Shown here in pieces: positions 49,214 to 57,498 of a stretch of DNA of 64,000 bases. The stretch comes from Flavobacterium sp. LMO8 (GTDB lineage Bacteria; Bacteroidota; Bacteroidia; Flavobacteriales; Flavobacteriaceae). The translations under genes were made by a program, and so were the position numbers. Position 1 is the stretch's first letter. The number at the start of each line of letters is the position of its first letter. The notes below the pieces were generated by a model. The model did no database searches and was not told the origin of the DNA. It saw only the letters and a list, made by a program, of their open reading frames with translations. The DNA lies in contig NZ_WIBJ01000027.1 in NCBI RefSeq assembly GCF_009495755.1, positions 116,963 through 180,962 of the forward strand, given 5' to 3'.

Positions 49214-50296
49214 ATGAAAAATACAGCGTTAACGCACATTCACGAAAGTTTAGGAGCTAAAATGGTTCCGTTTGCAGGATACAATATGCCTGTACAATAT
49301 GAAGGAGTAAATGCAGAACACGAAATCGTTAGAAATGGCGTAGGTGTTTTTGACGTTTCTCACATGGGAGAATTTTTCTTAAAAGGAGAAAATGCGTTGG
49401 CTTTAATTCAGAAAGTAACTTCAAATGACGCTTCTAAATTAGTTGATGGAAAAGCTCAATATTCTTGTTTACCAAATAACGAAGGTGGAATTGTTGACGA
49501 TTTAATCGTTTATAAAATTGCTGATAACCATTATATGTTGGTGGTTAATGCTTCTAACATTGAAAAAGATTGGAATTGGATTTCTTCGCACAATGATTTA
49601 GGTGTGGATATGCAAAATCTTTCTGAAGGCTATTCATTATTAGCTATTCAAGGACCAAAAGCTGCAGAAGCTATGCAATCATTGACTTCTATCGATTTAA
49701 CGAATATGGGATATTACACATTTCAAATTGGTGAATTTGCTGGGAAAAGCGATGTAATTGTTTCTGCTACAGGTTATACAGGTTCGGGAGGATTTGAAAT
49801 TTACTTCAAAAACGAAGATGCTGAATACATTTGGAACAAAGTTTTTGAAGCTGGAGCAGCTTTCGGAATCAAACCAATTGGATTAGCAGCGCGTGATACG
49901 TTACGTTTAGAAATGGGATTCTGTTTATACGGAAACGATATTAACGATACGACTTCTCCATTAGAAGCTGGTTTAGGATGGATTACGAAATTCGATAAAG
50001 AATTTACCAATTCCGAAAACTTAAAGAAACAAAAAGAAGCTGGTGTTTCTCGTAAATTAGTTGGTTTCGAAATGGTAGAAAGAGGAATTCCTCGTCACGA
50101 TTACGAAATTGCTGATGCAAACGGAAATGTAGTTGGAATCGTAACTTCTGGAACACAATCACCTTCTATGGGAATTGCTATCGGAATGGGATATGTTCCA
50201 ACAGAATTAGCAACTCCAGATTCTGAAATTTATATTAGAATTAGAAATAAAGATATTAAGGCGAAAGTGGTTAAAATGCCTTTTTACAAGAAATAG
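49214..50296 (+). CDS. gcvT: Glycine cleavage system T protein (aminomethyltransferase)
   Basis: Transfers the methylene group from aminomethyl-lipoyl H protein to tetrahydrofolate. Its 360 residues begin with the family's [29 protein letters not shown]-like [26 protein letters not shown] and LGWITKF follow. It is a single gene here; gcvP and gcvH are not in the window. No glycine riboswitch was recognised upstream. Confidence 0.94.
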   Translation: MKNTALTHIHESLGAKMVPFAGYNMPVQYEGVNAEHEIVRNGVGVFDVSHMGEFFLKGENALALIQKVTSNDASKLVDGKAQYSCLPNNEGGIVDDLIVYKIADNHYMLVVNASNIEKDWNWISSHNDLGVDMQNLSEGYSLLAIQGPKAAEAMQSLTSIDLTNMGYYTFQIGEFAGKSDVIVSATGYTGSGGFEIYFKNEDAEYIWNKVFEAGAAFGIKPIGLAARDTLRLEMGFCLYGNDINDTTSPLEAGLGWITKFDKEFTNSENLKKQKEAGVSRKLVGFEMVERGIPRHDYEIADANGNVVGIVTSGTQSPSMGIAIGMGYVPTELATPDSEIYIRIRNKDIKAKVVKMPFYKK

Positions 50297-50360
50297 TCAA
50301 GGGCAAGAACAATGACAAGATCAATTACAAATTTGAAAATTGAACTTGAACTTGAATTTG
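50297..50360. repeat. Imperfect inverted repeat of caag/cttg words before yebC
   Basis: A stretch rich in caag words (50297-50325) is roughly complementary to the tandem acttga words at 50339-50360. The right arm supplies the -33 TTG of the yebC promoter. It looks like a degenerate dispersed palindrome. Confidence 0.45.
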
Positions 50361-50375
50361 AAATTATTATTTTTG
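50346..50375 (+). promoter_or_regulatory. Candidate yebC promoter
   Basis: TTG at 50346-50348, 19 bases, then TATTTTTG at 50368-50375, matching TAnnTTTG. It lies 47 bases before the ATG. Confidence 0.5.
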
Positions 50376-50422
50376 CATCGAAATTTTGAACAACGAATTA
50401 AGAACATTGAAATTATATAGAA

Positions 50423-51142
50423 ATGGGAAGAGCGTTTGAATTTAGAAAAGCCCGTAAAATGAAACGTTGGTCAGCAATGGCTAAAACGTTTACACGTATA
50501 GGAAAAGATATTGTAATGGCCGTTAAAGAAGGCGGACCAAATCCTGAAACCAACTCACGTTTAAGAGCGGTTATTCAGAATGCGAAGGCTGCGAATATGC
50601 CTAAAGATAACGTAGAACGCGCTATTAAAAAAGCATCGGATAAAGACACGGCTAACTTTAAAGAAGTATTATTTGAAGGCTATGCACCACACGGAATTGC
50701 AATTTTAATTGAAACCGCTACGGATAACAACAACAGAACCGTTGCTAATATTAGAAGTTATTTCAATAAATGCAACGGAACGTTTGGAACACAAGGTTCG
50801 GTAGAATTTATGTTTGATCATACGTGTAATTTTAGAATTCCAGCAGAAGGACAAGATGTGGAAGAATTAGAATTAGAAATGATTGATTTTGGTGTAGAAG
50901 AAATCTTTGCTGACGAAGACGGAATTTTAATGTACGCTCCTTTTGAACGCTTTGGAACTATCCAAAAAGAATTAGAAACTCGTGGATTAGAAATCTTATC
51001 TTCTGGATTTGAAAGAATACCACAAATAACAAAAGAATTAACACCAGATCAAGTAGCTGATGTTGAAAAACTATTAGAAAAAATTGAAGAAGACGATGAC
51101 GTAATGAACGTATATCACACAATGCAAGAAAGCGCTGAGTAA
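50423..51142 (+). CDS. yebC: YebC/PmpR family protein
   Basis: A cytoplasmic protein of 239 residues with the family start GRAFEFRKARKMKRWSAMAK, the GGPNPETNSRLR helix and an acidic C-terminal domain. The family includes DNA-binding regulators and, more recently recognised, ribosome-associated factors helping translate proline-rich stretches. Which applies here is open. It is followed by a terminator. Confidence 0.9.
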   Translation: MGRAFEFRKARKMKRWSAMAKTFTRIGKDIVMAVKEGGPNPETNSRLRAVIQNAKAANMPKDNVERAIKKASDKDTANFKEVLFEGYAPHGIAILIETATDNNNRTVANIRSYFNKCNGTFGTQGSVEFMFDHTCNFRIPAEGQDVEELELEMIDFGVEEIFADEDGILMYAPFERFGTIQKELETRGLEILSSGFERIPQITKELTPDQVADVEKLLEKIEEDDDVMNVYHTMQESAE

Positions 51143-51164
51143 TCCTTTTTCTATCTTATATCCT

Positions 51165-51196
51165 AAATCCTCCCAAGAAATTGTGAGGATTTTTTT
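51165..51196 (+). terminator. yebC terminator
   Basis: Stem aaatcctc/gaggattt plus inner pairs, followed by T7. Confidence 0.75.
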
Positions 51197-51276
51197 ATAT
51201 ATTAGCGTATCTTAAAGATATCTTTTAGATGATATTTATTAGTTAGTGTTAATTTTATAAATCGAGAAAATTTAAA

Positions 51277-52173
51277 ATGAGAAAAAAAATATTAATTATT
51301 ATTCTATTAATCATAATTGGAGTATTATACTTCCATTTTCGACATCATATAACTCAATATTTCTTCAATCAACATGTAATCTACTGGTCAAAAGATGTAA
51401 ATATTAATTTTTCAGATTATCAACAAAAGCCAAAAGCTGATAGTCAATTAAAAATTGTTGATTTTCATGGCTTAAATTTATACGTAGAGAATATTGAAAA
51501 AGCTAATGTTCGTGCATATTTTGATAAAAACCGTTCTTGGGTAAAGGACTCAACAAACTTTAATATTGAAGCTGTTAAACAATTTCAAAAGTTACGCTTT
51601 GATCTTTATGAAGTTTATGCACGAAAATTTAATTCAGAAATTGATAAAATTAGACATAATCCTAAAACCACATTTGCGGATTTGGAAAATATAGGCAATA
51701 GGATATATCAAGAACTACAAAGGTTCGAAGATGAAATTTACTCTGGAGAATATTCAACTCAAGAAAGAGTAGAAATATGGAAACCAAAAATCGACCAATT
51801 ACTTGAAGAAGATACAAAACAAAGTAATAATTCTGATAAATCAATAAATCAGCAAAATGAATATGATGGTAGACAAATAACTCGTAAATATCATCCTAAA
51901 GAAATGATAATCAAATTAATACCCATAAAGAATAATGGAATAAAAGAAAATTATAAACTAACCCTTATCAAAAGTGATTTTCTAGATAATAATTTTGAAA
52001 ATATTAATAAATATTCAAACGAAATTGTAATATTATATTATGATATTTTAATGAAAAATAACACTAATTTAAACTTTGATAAAATCACTATAGAAATTGT
52101 ACATAATAGTGGAAAAAAAAGCAGGTTTTATTATAGTAATGAAGACATTAAAGAAATTACGAAATTAAACTAA
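51277..52173 (+). CDS. Membrane-anchored protein of unknown function
   Basis: A protein of 298 residues. One N-terminal helix (residues about 4-21, ILIIILLIIIGVLYFHF) is followed by a charged, Lys/Asn-rich soluble region with a predicted helical middle (VRAYFDKNRSW; IRHNPKTTFADLENIGNRIY). No family was recognised. A+T content is above the neighbouring genes (many Asn, Lys, Ile codons), which hints at a recent acquisition. It stands alone between yebC and a CAP lipoprotein gene. Confidence 0.6.
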   Translation: MRKKILIIILLIIIGVLYFHFRHHITQYFFNQHVIYWSKDVNINFSDYQQKPKADSQLKIVDFHGLNLYVENIEKANVRAYFDKNRSWVKDSTNFNIEAVKQFQKLRFDLYEVYARKFNSEIDKIRHNPKTTFADLENIGNRIYQELQRFEDEIYSGEYSTQERVEIWKPKIDQLLEEDTKQSNNSDKSINQQNEYDGRQITRKYHPKEMIIKLIPIKNNGIKENYKLTLIKSDFLDNNFENINKYSNEIVILYYDILMKNNTNLNFDKITIEIVHNSGKKSRFYYSNEDIKEITKLN

Positions 52174-52180
52174 TAAACTC

Positions 52181-52212
52181 CCATAGCGCAGAGTTGCATT
52201 CCGTGCCCACAA
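52181..52212. repeat. Degenerate REP-like hairpin
   Basis: agcgcagagttgcattccgt looks like a decayed version of the GGAGTTGCAACTCC-type palindromes common in Bacteroidota intergenic DNA. Only part of the stem still pairs. Confidence 0.3.
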
Positions 52213-52355
52213 AACAAAAACAAAAAAAACACACTATAGGGTGGAAAATATCATTCGTTCTGATTGAAAACATAAATCAGTTTATGAAAAATAAATAAAG
52301 CATAGAAAACAATTTGAGTTTTAAATTTCTTTTAAATTATTTAATATTACAAGAA

Positions 52356-52394
52356 CAAAAAAGCAGCTAATTCATTATAAAATAGCTGCTTTTT
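52356..52394. terminator. Terminator between orphan gene and CAP gene
   Basis: Stem aaaagcagcta/tagctgctttt with a 13-base loop between convergent genes. Confidence 0.7.
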
Positions 52395-52415
52395 CTATAA
52401 ACAAACATGAAATCC

Positions 52416-52907
52416 TTATTTCTTAATAAACATATTAGTGTAGTATTTTCTACCTTGATCATCCATTTTAATTGCAGCTCCAAAATGAGTGTAATCTCCT
52501 TCTAAATTAGCTTTATGACCTGTGCTGTTTACCCATGCTGTAACAGTTGCTTGTACAGAAGAATAAGCAAAAGCTACATTTTCTCCTACTCGGTAAGCAC
52601 CTAATACTTCTTGTAAATTTGATTTTCTTTGATCAAAACCTTCATGAGTTACTATTTGATTAGCCAACATGTAATCATTATGCTCTGAAGATTTGTATGA
52701 TATATGTTCAATAATTTCTAACGGATTTAAACCTAATGAAACTCTGTAAGCATTAACTTCGTCTAATAATTCTAATTCTAGTATGCTATGTGTATAGCTT
52801 TTAGCTGTTTCTTTTGGTTCGTTTACAGTTTCGCTATCAGACGAACAAGATGTTAAAGATGATAATCCAATTGTTAGGGCAAAAAGAGTAATCATTAATT
52901 TTTTCAT
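52416..52907 (-). CDS. CAP domain (SCP-like) lipoprotein
   Basis: A protein of 163 residues. The signal peptide MKKLMITLFALTIGLSSLTSC has lipobox LTSC. The CAP domain has LLDEVNAYRVSLGLNPLE, a His in KSSEHNDYM, GENVAFAY and VNSTGHKANLEGDYTHFG, the standard bacterial YkwD-type pattern with the paired histidines. Start 52907 was chosen for the signal peptide; the longer frame upstream is rejected. Exact role unknown. Confidence 0.88.
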   Translation of the reverse strand: MKKLMITLFALTIGLSSLTSCSSDSETVNEPKETAKSYTHSILELELLDEVNAYRVSLGLNPLEIIEHISYKSSEHNDYMLANQIVTHEGFDQRKSNLQEVLGAYRVGENVAFAYSSVQATVTAWVNSTGHKANLEGDYTHFGAAIKMDDQGRKYYTNMFIKK

Positions 52908-53089
52908 GAGTAGTGAGTTTTTTTTAGTTGTTGTGTTAATCATTCCTAAAAATCGATTAAGTGATTGATTAACAGGACAAATGTACAAAAACATCGGTAA
53001 CGTGCAAAAAAAATCGATGAAATACATTAAATTTTAACTTTTTAAACATTTGGATATCAATTACTTACAATTTTACTTACAGAAATAAA

Positions 53090-53119
53090 AAAATCCCAAG
53101 CTATTAAACTCAGGATTTT
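53090..53119 (-). terminator. Weak terminator after pdxH
   Basis: Short stem aaaatcc/ggatttt with a long loop and a T-rich minus-strand tail, 27 bases after the pdxH stop. Confidence 0.4.
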
Positions 53120-53145
53120 GTTTAAAAAAACTAAAATATTGATTA

Positions 53146-53790
53146 TCAAGGCGATAATCGTTGTATTTTCCAATCGTATTCATTAGTTAATTGATAGCGA
53201 ATTCTGTCATGCAAACGATTAGGTCTTCCTTGCCAAAACTCCACTTCTACTGGTCGCACTAAAAAGCCTCCCCAATGTGCCGGACGCAAAATTTCTTTTC
53301 CCTCCCACTCTTTTTCTAATTGTTTTAAGTTGTCTTCTAAAAACTCACGATTCGGAATTACTTCACTTTGAGGCGAAACAATTGCTCCTAGCTTACTTCC
53401 ATCAGGACGCGAAGCAAAATAATTATCGGAAATATTATCAGCTGTTTTTTCAGCAATTCCTTTTATAATAATCTGACGTTCAACTGTTGGCCAAAAGAAA
53501 GACAAACACACATTAGGATTATTTAAAATTGCTTTCCCTTTTTCCGAATTATAATTGGTATAAAAAATAAAACCTTCTTCATTGAATTTTTTAAGCAATA
53601 CCACGCGCGCTTTCGGAAAACCATCTAAACCAATTGTCGTAACGGTCATGGCGTTTACTTCCTCTGCAGCGTTTAAATTTTCGGCTTCATAAAACCATTT
53701 ATGAAATAAGTTAACTGGATCTTCCGGAATTTGGTTTTCCAGTAATTCGCTCTTTTCGTATGATTTTCTATAATTGCTTAAATCTTTCAT
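53146..53790 (-). CDS. pdxH: Pyridoxamine 5'-phosphate oxidase
   Basis: FMN enzyme producing pyridoxal 5'-phosphate. 214 residues: RVVLLKKFNEEGFIFYTNY and GKAILNNPNVCLSFFWP bind FMN, and the C-terminal WQGRPNRLHDRIRY with a final RLSP is diagnostic. It is a lone gene, divergent from the sigma factor operon. Confidence 0.95.
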   Translation of the reverse strand: MKDLSNYRKSYEKSELLENQIPEDPVNLFHKWFYEAENLNAAEEVNAMTVTTIGLDGFPKARVVLLKKFNEEGFIFYTNYNSEKGKAILNNPNVCLSFFWPTVERQIIIKGIAEKTADNISDNYFASRPDGSKLGAIVSPQSEVIPNREFLEDNLKQLEKEWEGKEILRPAHWGGFLVRPVEVEFWQGRPNRLHDRIRYQLTNEYDWKIQRLSP

Positions 53791-53912
53791 ATTATTAACT
53801 CTCGTAGTTTATGCAAAGCAAAGTTACAAAGGGAAACTTGTTTTTTTACTAAAACAAAAATTAAAATTAAACCTTTTTGAATATCTTTAGTCTTATAAAC
53901 AAATATCGCATT

Positions 53913-54455
53913 TTGCAAGACGAAAAAGCTTTCATCTCCGAATTATTAAACCCGAAAACGCAAAATGAAGCGTTTCGAAAGCTCCTGCAATTGTATCAAA
54001 AACCATTGTATTATCACATTAGAAACATGGTTTTAAATCATGATGATGCCGATGATGTGTTGCAAAACACGTTTATAAAAGTATTTGGTAATCTTAAAAA
54101 TTTTAAAGGAGATAGTAAATTGTATTCTTGGATGTACCGAATTGCTACGAATGAAGCCATTACTTTTATGCAACAACGAGCAAAAAAACAAGGCATTTCA
54201 AACGAAGAAGCCCAACAAAAAGCCATTAATAAATTAGAAAGTGATGTTTTTTTTGATGGAGATGACATCCAATTAAAATTACAAAAAGCAATTGCAAAAT
54301 TACCTGATAAACAACAAATGGTATTTAAAATGCGCTATTTTGAAGAAATTAAATACGAAGAAATGTCCGAAATTTTAAATACTTCGGTGGGTGCTTTAAA
54401 AGCAAGTTACCATATAGCCGCAAAGAAAATTGAAGAATTTTTACATACTAATTAA
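53913..54455 (+). CDS. ECF-type RNA polymerase sigma factor
   Basis: A sigma factor of 180 residues. Region 2 is YYHIRNMVLNHDDADDVLQNTFIKVF and region 4 is LPDKQQMVFKMRYFEEIKYEEM followed by GALKASYHIAAKKI. TTG 53913 (QDEKAFISELL) is favoured because family members begin here; an upstream TTG at 53877 would overlap a TATCTTTA -7-like element at 53882-53889. It is followed by a one-TM gene and a Spy-like gene, the layout of a stress-sensing sigma operon. Confidence 0.88.
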   Translation: MQDEKAFISELLNPKTQNEAFRKLLQLYQKPLYYHIRNMVLNHDDADDVLQNTFIKVFGNLKNFKGDSKLYSWMYRIATNEAITFMQQRAKKQGISNEEAQQKAINKLESDVFFDGDDIQLKLQKAIAKLPDKQQMVFKMRYFEEIKYEEMSEILNTSVGALKASYHIAAKKIEEFLHTN

Positions 54456-54485
54456 ACCTTTACACAAAATTTTTGTCCAATAGAT

Positions 54486-54908
54486 ATGAAACCTTTTGAC
54501 TTAGAAAATAAAAACGAAATAAAATCGGGATTTAAAGTTCCAGAAAATTTCTTTGAGCAATTTGAAGCTAAAATGATGGCACAAATTCCGGTAGAGAAAG
54601 AAACGAAAGTGGTTTCCTTATTCTACAGAAAACAAGTTTGGATTAGTGCTATTGCTGCCGTATTTTTACTTGCGATTGCAATTCCTGTTTATTTTAATAT
54701 GGCAAGTGAAAGCAATTTAGACGCTTCTACTATTGAAAATTATTTAGCACAACAGCAAAATATTGGAATAACAGAATTATCAAAACACTTAACCGATGAC
54801 GATATTATAGCATTAGAGAAAAATTTATCTTTAAGCGAATCAAACCCAGATGCTGTTGAAGATTATCTTTCCGAGTCGGAAAACATAGAATATTACATTA
54901 ACGAATAA
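54486..54908 (+). CDS. One-TM protein, probable anti-sigma-like factor
   Basis: A protein of 140 residues. A cytoplasmic N-terminus (FKVPENFFEQFEAKMMAQIP) is followed by a single helix (WISAIAAVFLLAIAIPVYF, about 52-70) and an acidic periplasmic tail. No anti-sigma domain is directly recognisable, but position behind an ECF sigma gene and this topology fit such a role. Inference only. Confidence 0.65.
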   Translation: MKPFDLENKNEIKSGFKVPENFFEQFEAKMMAQIPVEKETKVVSLFYRKQVWISAIAAVFLLAIAIPVYFNMASESNLDASTIENYLAQQQNIGITELSKHLTDDDIIALEKNLSLSESNPDAVEDYLSESENIEYYINE

Positions 54909-54920
54909 AATTTACCCATT

Positions 54921-55373
54921 ATGAATACGAAAATCTTATTTCCAATTATATTTCTTTTAGTTACATCATTATCATTCTCTCAAGGTTTTAAAGAAAAAAG
55001 AGAGAAAGTAAAAGCACTAAAAGTAGCATACATTACAGAGCAATTAGATTTGACTACAGATGAAGCTCAAAAATTTTGGCCTATTTATAATGCATTCGAT
55101 GAAAAACAATCGGAACTACGTCATGAAAAAATGAGAGCCATTTTAGACCGATTCAAACCTGGAAATGTTGATAAACTAAGTGAAAAAGATGCTTCTAATT
55201 CATTAATACAAATGGAAAAAATTGAAGAAGATTTATTCAATTTAAAAAAGAAGTTCATCAAAGATTTACAAAGTGTAATTAGCGCCAAGAAAATCATCAA
55301 ACTTAAAAAAGCTGAGGAAGATTTTAATAAGGAACTTATAAAACAAATTAAATTAAAAAGAAAAAAAGAGTAA
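54921..55373 (+). CDS. Spy/CpxP-like periplasmic protein
   Basis: A secreted helical protein of 150 residues with signal peptide ending SFSQ. TEQLDLTTDEAQKFWPIYNAF is the LTxxQ-like segment of the Spy/CpxP and heavy-metal-sensor group. The C-terminal helix is very Lys-rich. It closes the three-gene sigma operon and likely acts as chaperone or sensor in envelope stress. Confidence 0.75.
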   Translation: MNTKILFPIIFLLVTSLSFSQGFKEKREKVKALKVAYITEQLDLTTDEAQKFWPIYNAFDEKQSELRHEKMRAILDRFKPGNVDKLSEKDASNSLIQMEKIEEDLFNLKKKFIKDLQSVISAKKIIKLKKAEEDFNKELIKQIKLKRKKE

Positions 55374-55377
55374 ATAT

Positions 55378-55809
55378 TTATTCAATAACTACATTTTTAC
55401 ACTTTGGAATTAAAGCAATACAATAAGGTGAAGTAAGTACTGAAGTAGTTATTTCACCTTTTTTAGGAGCTACTTCTTTCTTCTTTACAATTATTGTGTG
55501 ATTTTCGTTTTTTAAAGATTCAATGTCAATTGCATAACCTCCAGAACTTTTTTGTCCTTGATATAAAACTAATACATCTTTTTTCTTAAAATCAACTTTT
55601 AAAAAATTAGCGTACTCCGATTCATCAAGTTTAAGAGATTCTATAAATTGAATATAAGTTTCATTATTTTGAATTAAAACATGTCCCGATTTTTCAGTTC
55701 CACCCATTTCACTTTTAAAAATAAGGGTGTAAGTAATATCGAAAATTTCTTTTGGAGCATTGCTACTACATGATAACATTAGAAAAAATAAAGGAAAAAA
55801 TTTAATCAT
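55378..55809 (-). CDS. PrcB-domain lipoprotein
   Basis: A protein of 143 residues. Signal peptide MIKFFPLFFLMLSC has a lipobox with Cys14. The C-terminal region VLVLYQGQKSSGGYAIDIESL is the PrcB C-terminal domain pattern (GxKxSGGYxI). PrcB is an accessory of the dentilisin protease complex in spirochaetes, but the domain is widespread with unknown roles. Its ATG overlaps the bshA stop (TAATG). Confidence 0.75.
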   Translation of the reverse strand: MIKFFPLFFLMLSCSSNAPKEIFDITYTLIFKSEMGGTEKSGHVLIQNNETYIQFIESLKLDESEYANFLKVDFKKKDVLVLYQGQKSSGGYAIDIESLKNENHTIIVKKKEVAPKKGEITTSVLTSPYCIALIPKCKNVVIE

Positions 55810-56939
55810 TATTTTGAATTTAAAGCTTTAAAATAAACTTGTTCGTATAAAGGCATTATATTTTGAATATCAAATAATTTTGCCGTTTCTAAAGCATTGA
55901 CTTTAAATTGAGCCAACTTATTTTCATCTTGAAGCAAAGTAATTGCATCTCGACTCATTTTAGTAACATCACCAACATCACTTAAATATCCTGAAAAACC
56001 ATCCTTATTCACTTCAGGCAATCCACCTGAATTACTTGAAATTACTGGAACTCCACACGCCATAGCTTCTAAAGCGGCTAATCCAAAACTTTCGGTTTCT
56101 GATGGTAATAAAAATAAATCTGAGAAGCATAAAATCTTATCAATTTCATTACTGTTTCCAAAGAAAATTACTTTGTTTTGGATTCCCAATTGTTCACATA
56201 ATTGCTCTGCGCCTTCTTTCTCTGGCCCTTCTCCTACCATCATTAGTTTGGAAGGCACTTCTTTCTGAATTTCATAAAAGATACGGACAATGTCATCTAT
56301 TCGCTTTACTTTTCTGAAATTGGAAATATGTGTGATAATTTTTTCTTCTTCATTTGCCATTAAAGAACGATGGCACGGAATACTCTCTTTTAATTTATCT
56401 TTATTTAATTCAATGAAATTTGGGATAACTTCAATTTCATTTTTTATATCAAACAATCGATAGGTATCATCTTTTAAACTTTGTGAAACGCTCGTAACCA
56501 CATCAGATTTATTGATGCTAAAACTTACTGCTGGTTTGTAAAATGGATGATTTCCAACCAAAGTAATATCGGTTCCGTGCAATGTAGTTACCATTGGAAT
56601 ATGAATACCTTCATCCGCTAACATTTGCTTAGCCATATAACCGGCATACGCATGTGGTATTGCATAATGTACGTGTAAAACATCAATTTTGTACAATTTT
56701 ACCATATCCACTAATTTACTCGATAGCGCTAATTCATATGGCTGATAATGAAACAACGGATATTCTGGAACGTGAACTTCATGATAATGTACATTCGGAT
56801 TCAACAAAGCCAATCGAACGGGTTGACTGTAAGTGATAAAATGTATTTGATGACCTCTTTTGGCTAATTCTAAACCCAATTCAGTTGCCACAACACCACT
56901 TCCTCCAAATGTAGGATAACAAACAATAGCAATTTTCAT
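55809..56939 (-). CDS. bshA: N-acetyl-alpha-D-glucosaminyl L-malate synthase BshA
   Basis: GT4 glycosyltransferase that joins GlcNAc from UDP-GlcNAc to L-malate, the first step of bacillithiol synthesis. Its 376 residues start with CYPTFGGSGVVATELG; HVHYAIPHAYAGYMA and PSETESFGLAALEAMACGVP (the E-X7-E motif region) follow. bshB1, the next step, is at the left end of the window. It is coupled to the PrcB-like gene downstream. Confidence 0.94.
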   Translation of the reverse strand: MKIAIVCYPTFGGSGVVATELGLELAKRGHQIHFITYSQPVRLALLNPNVHYHEVHVPEYPLFHYQPYELALSSKLVDMVKLYKIDVLHVHYAIPHAYAGYMAKQMLADEGIHIPMVTTLHGTDITLVGNHPFYKPAVSFSINKSDVVTSVSQSLKDDTYRLFDIKNEIEVIPNFIELNKDKLKESIPCHRSLMANEEEKIITHISNFRKVKRIDDIVRIFYEIQKEVPSKLMMVGEGPEKEGAEQLCEQLGIQNKVIFFGNSNEIDKILCFSDLFLLPSETESFGLAALEAMACGVPVISSNSGGLPEVNKDGFSGYLSDVGDVTKMSRDAITLLQDENKLAQFKVNALETAKLFDIQNIMPLYEQVYFKALNSK

Positions 56940-57003
56940 TTACGTAAATTTTGAAATAAAATTACCACTTCTAGAATTGGCAATTATAAAACATTTGTTA
57001 AAA

Positions 57004-57459
57004 TTATTTTTTAAACACAGCTTCGTATGTCGCAATCCAATCTTCAACTGTGACTTTTTTTACCAATTCACCAATTAATTCAAAAGGAATATTTTCAGGC
57101 TTTTTGATGCGCAAACAACTTTTACCAATATCTAATTTTTGTTTCGAGTGTTTTGGATATTCGGTAACAAACCAATCGTATAATTCAGGTTTAGCATAAA
57201 TGCCCATGTGATAAAAATTGATGCTATTTTTTTGACTCGCAAATCCCATAAAAGGTAAAGCTTGCTTAGGATCACAATGATAACCTTTTGGATAAATCGA
57301 ATGTGGTACCACATAACCAGCCATACCATAACCCATGCCTTCTTGAAAGCCTTCGGGAAGATTTTTTAAAATAACATTTCTTAATTTTTGCAACGCTTCT
57401 CTTCTATCTTCTGGAGCTTCGTTGATGTATTGGTCTACTGTTGTTGCTTCTGAGGTCAT
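57004..57459 (-). CDS. DUF1801 family protein
   Basis: A cytoplasmic protein of 151 residues recognised as DUF1801 from DRREALQKLRNVILKNLPEG, the EGMGYGMAGY segment and KSCLRIKKPENIPFELIGELV. Some relatives are iron-binding or are called YdhG-type. Function here is unknown. It lies between the GH3/CubicO gene and bshA on the same strand. Confidence 0.83.
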   Translation of the reverse strand: MTSEATTVDQYINEAPEDRREALQKLRNVILKNLPEGFQEGMGYGMAGYVVPHSIYPKGYHCDPKQALPFMGFASQKNSINFYHMGIYAKPELYDWFVTEYPKHSKQKLDIGKSCLRIKKPENIPFELIGELVKKVTVEDWIATYEAVFKK

Positions 57460-57498
57460 GATTAGTTTGTTGAAATTAGAGAACTAAATTTACAAAAA

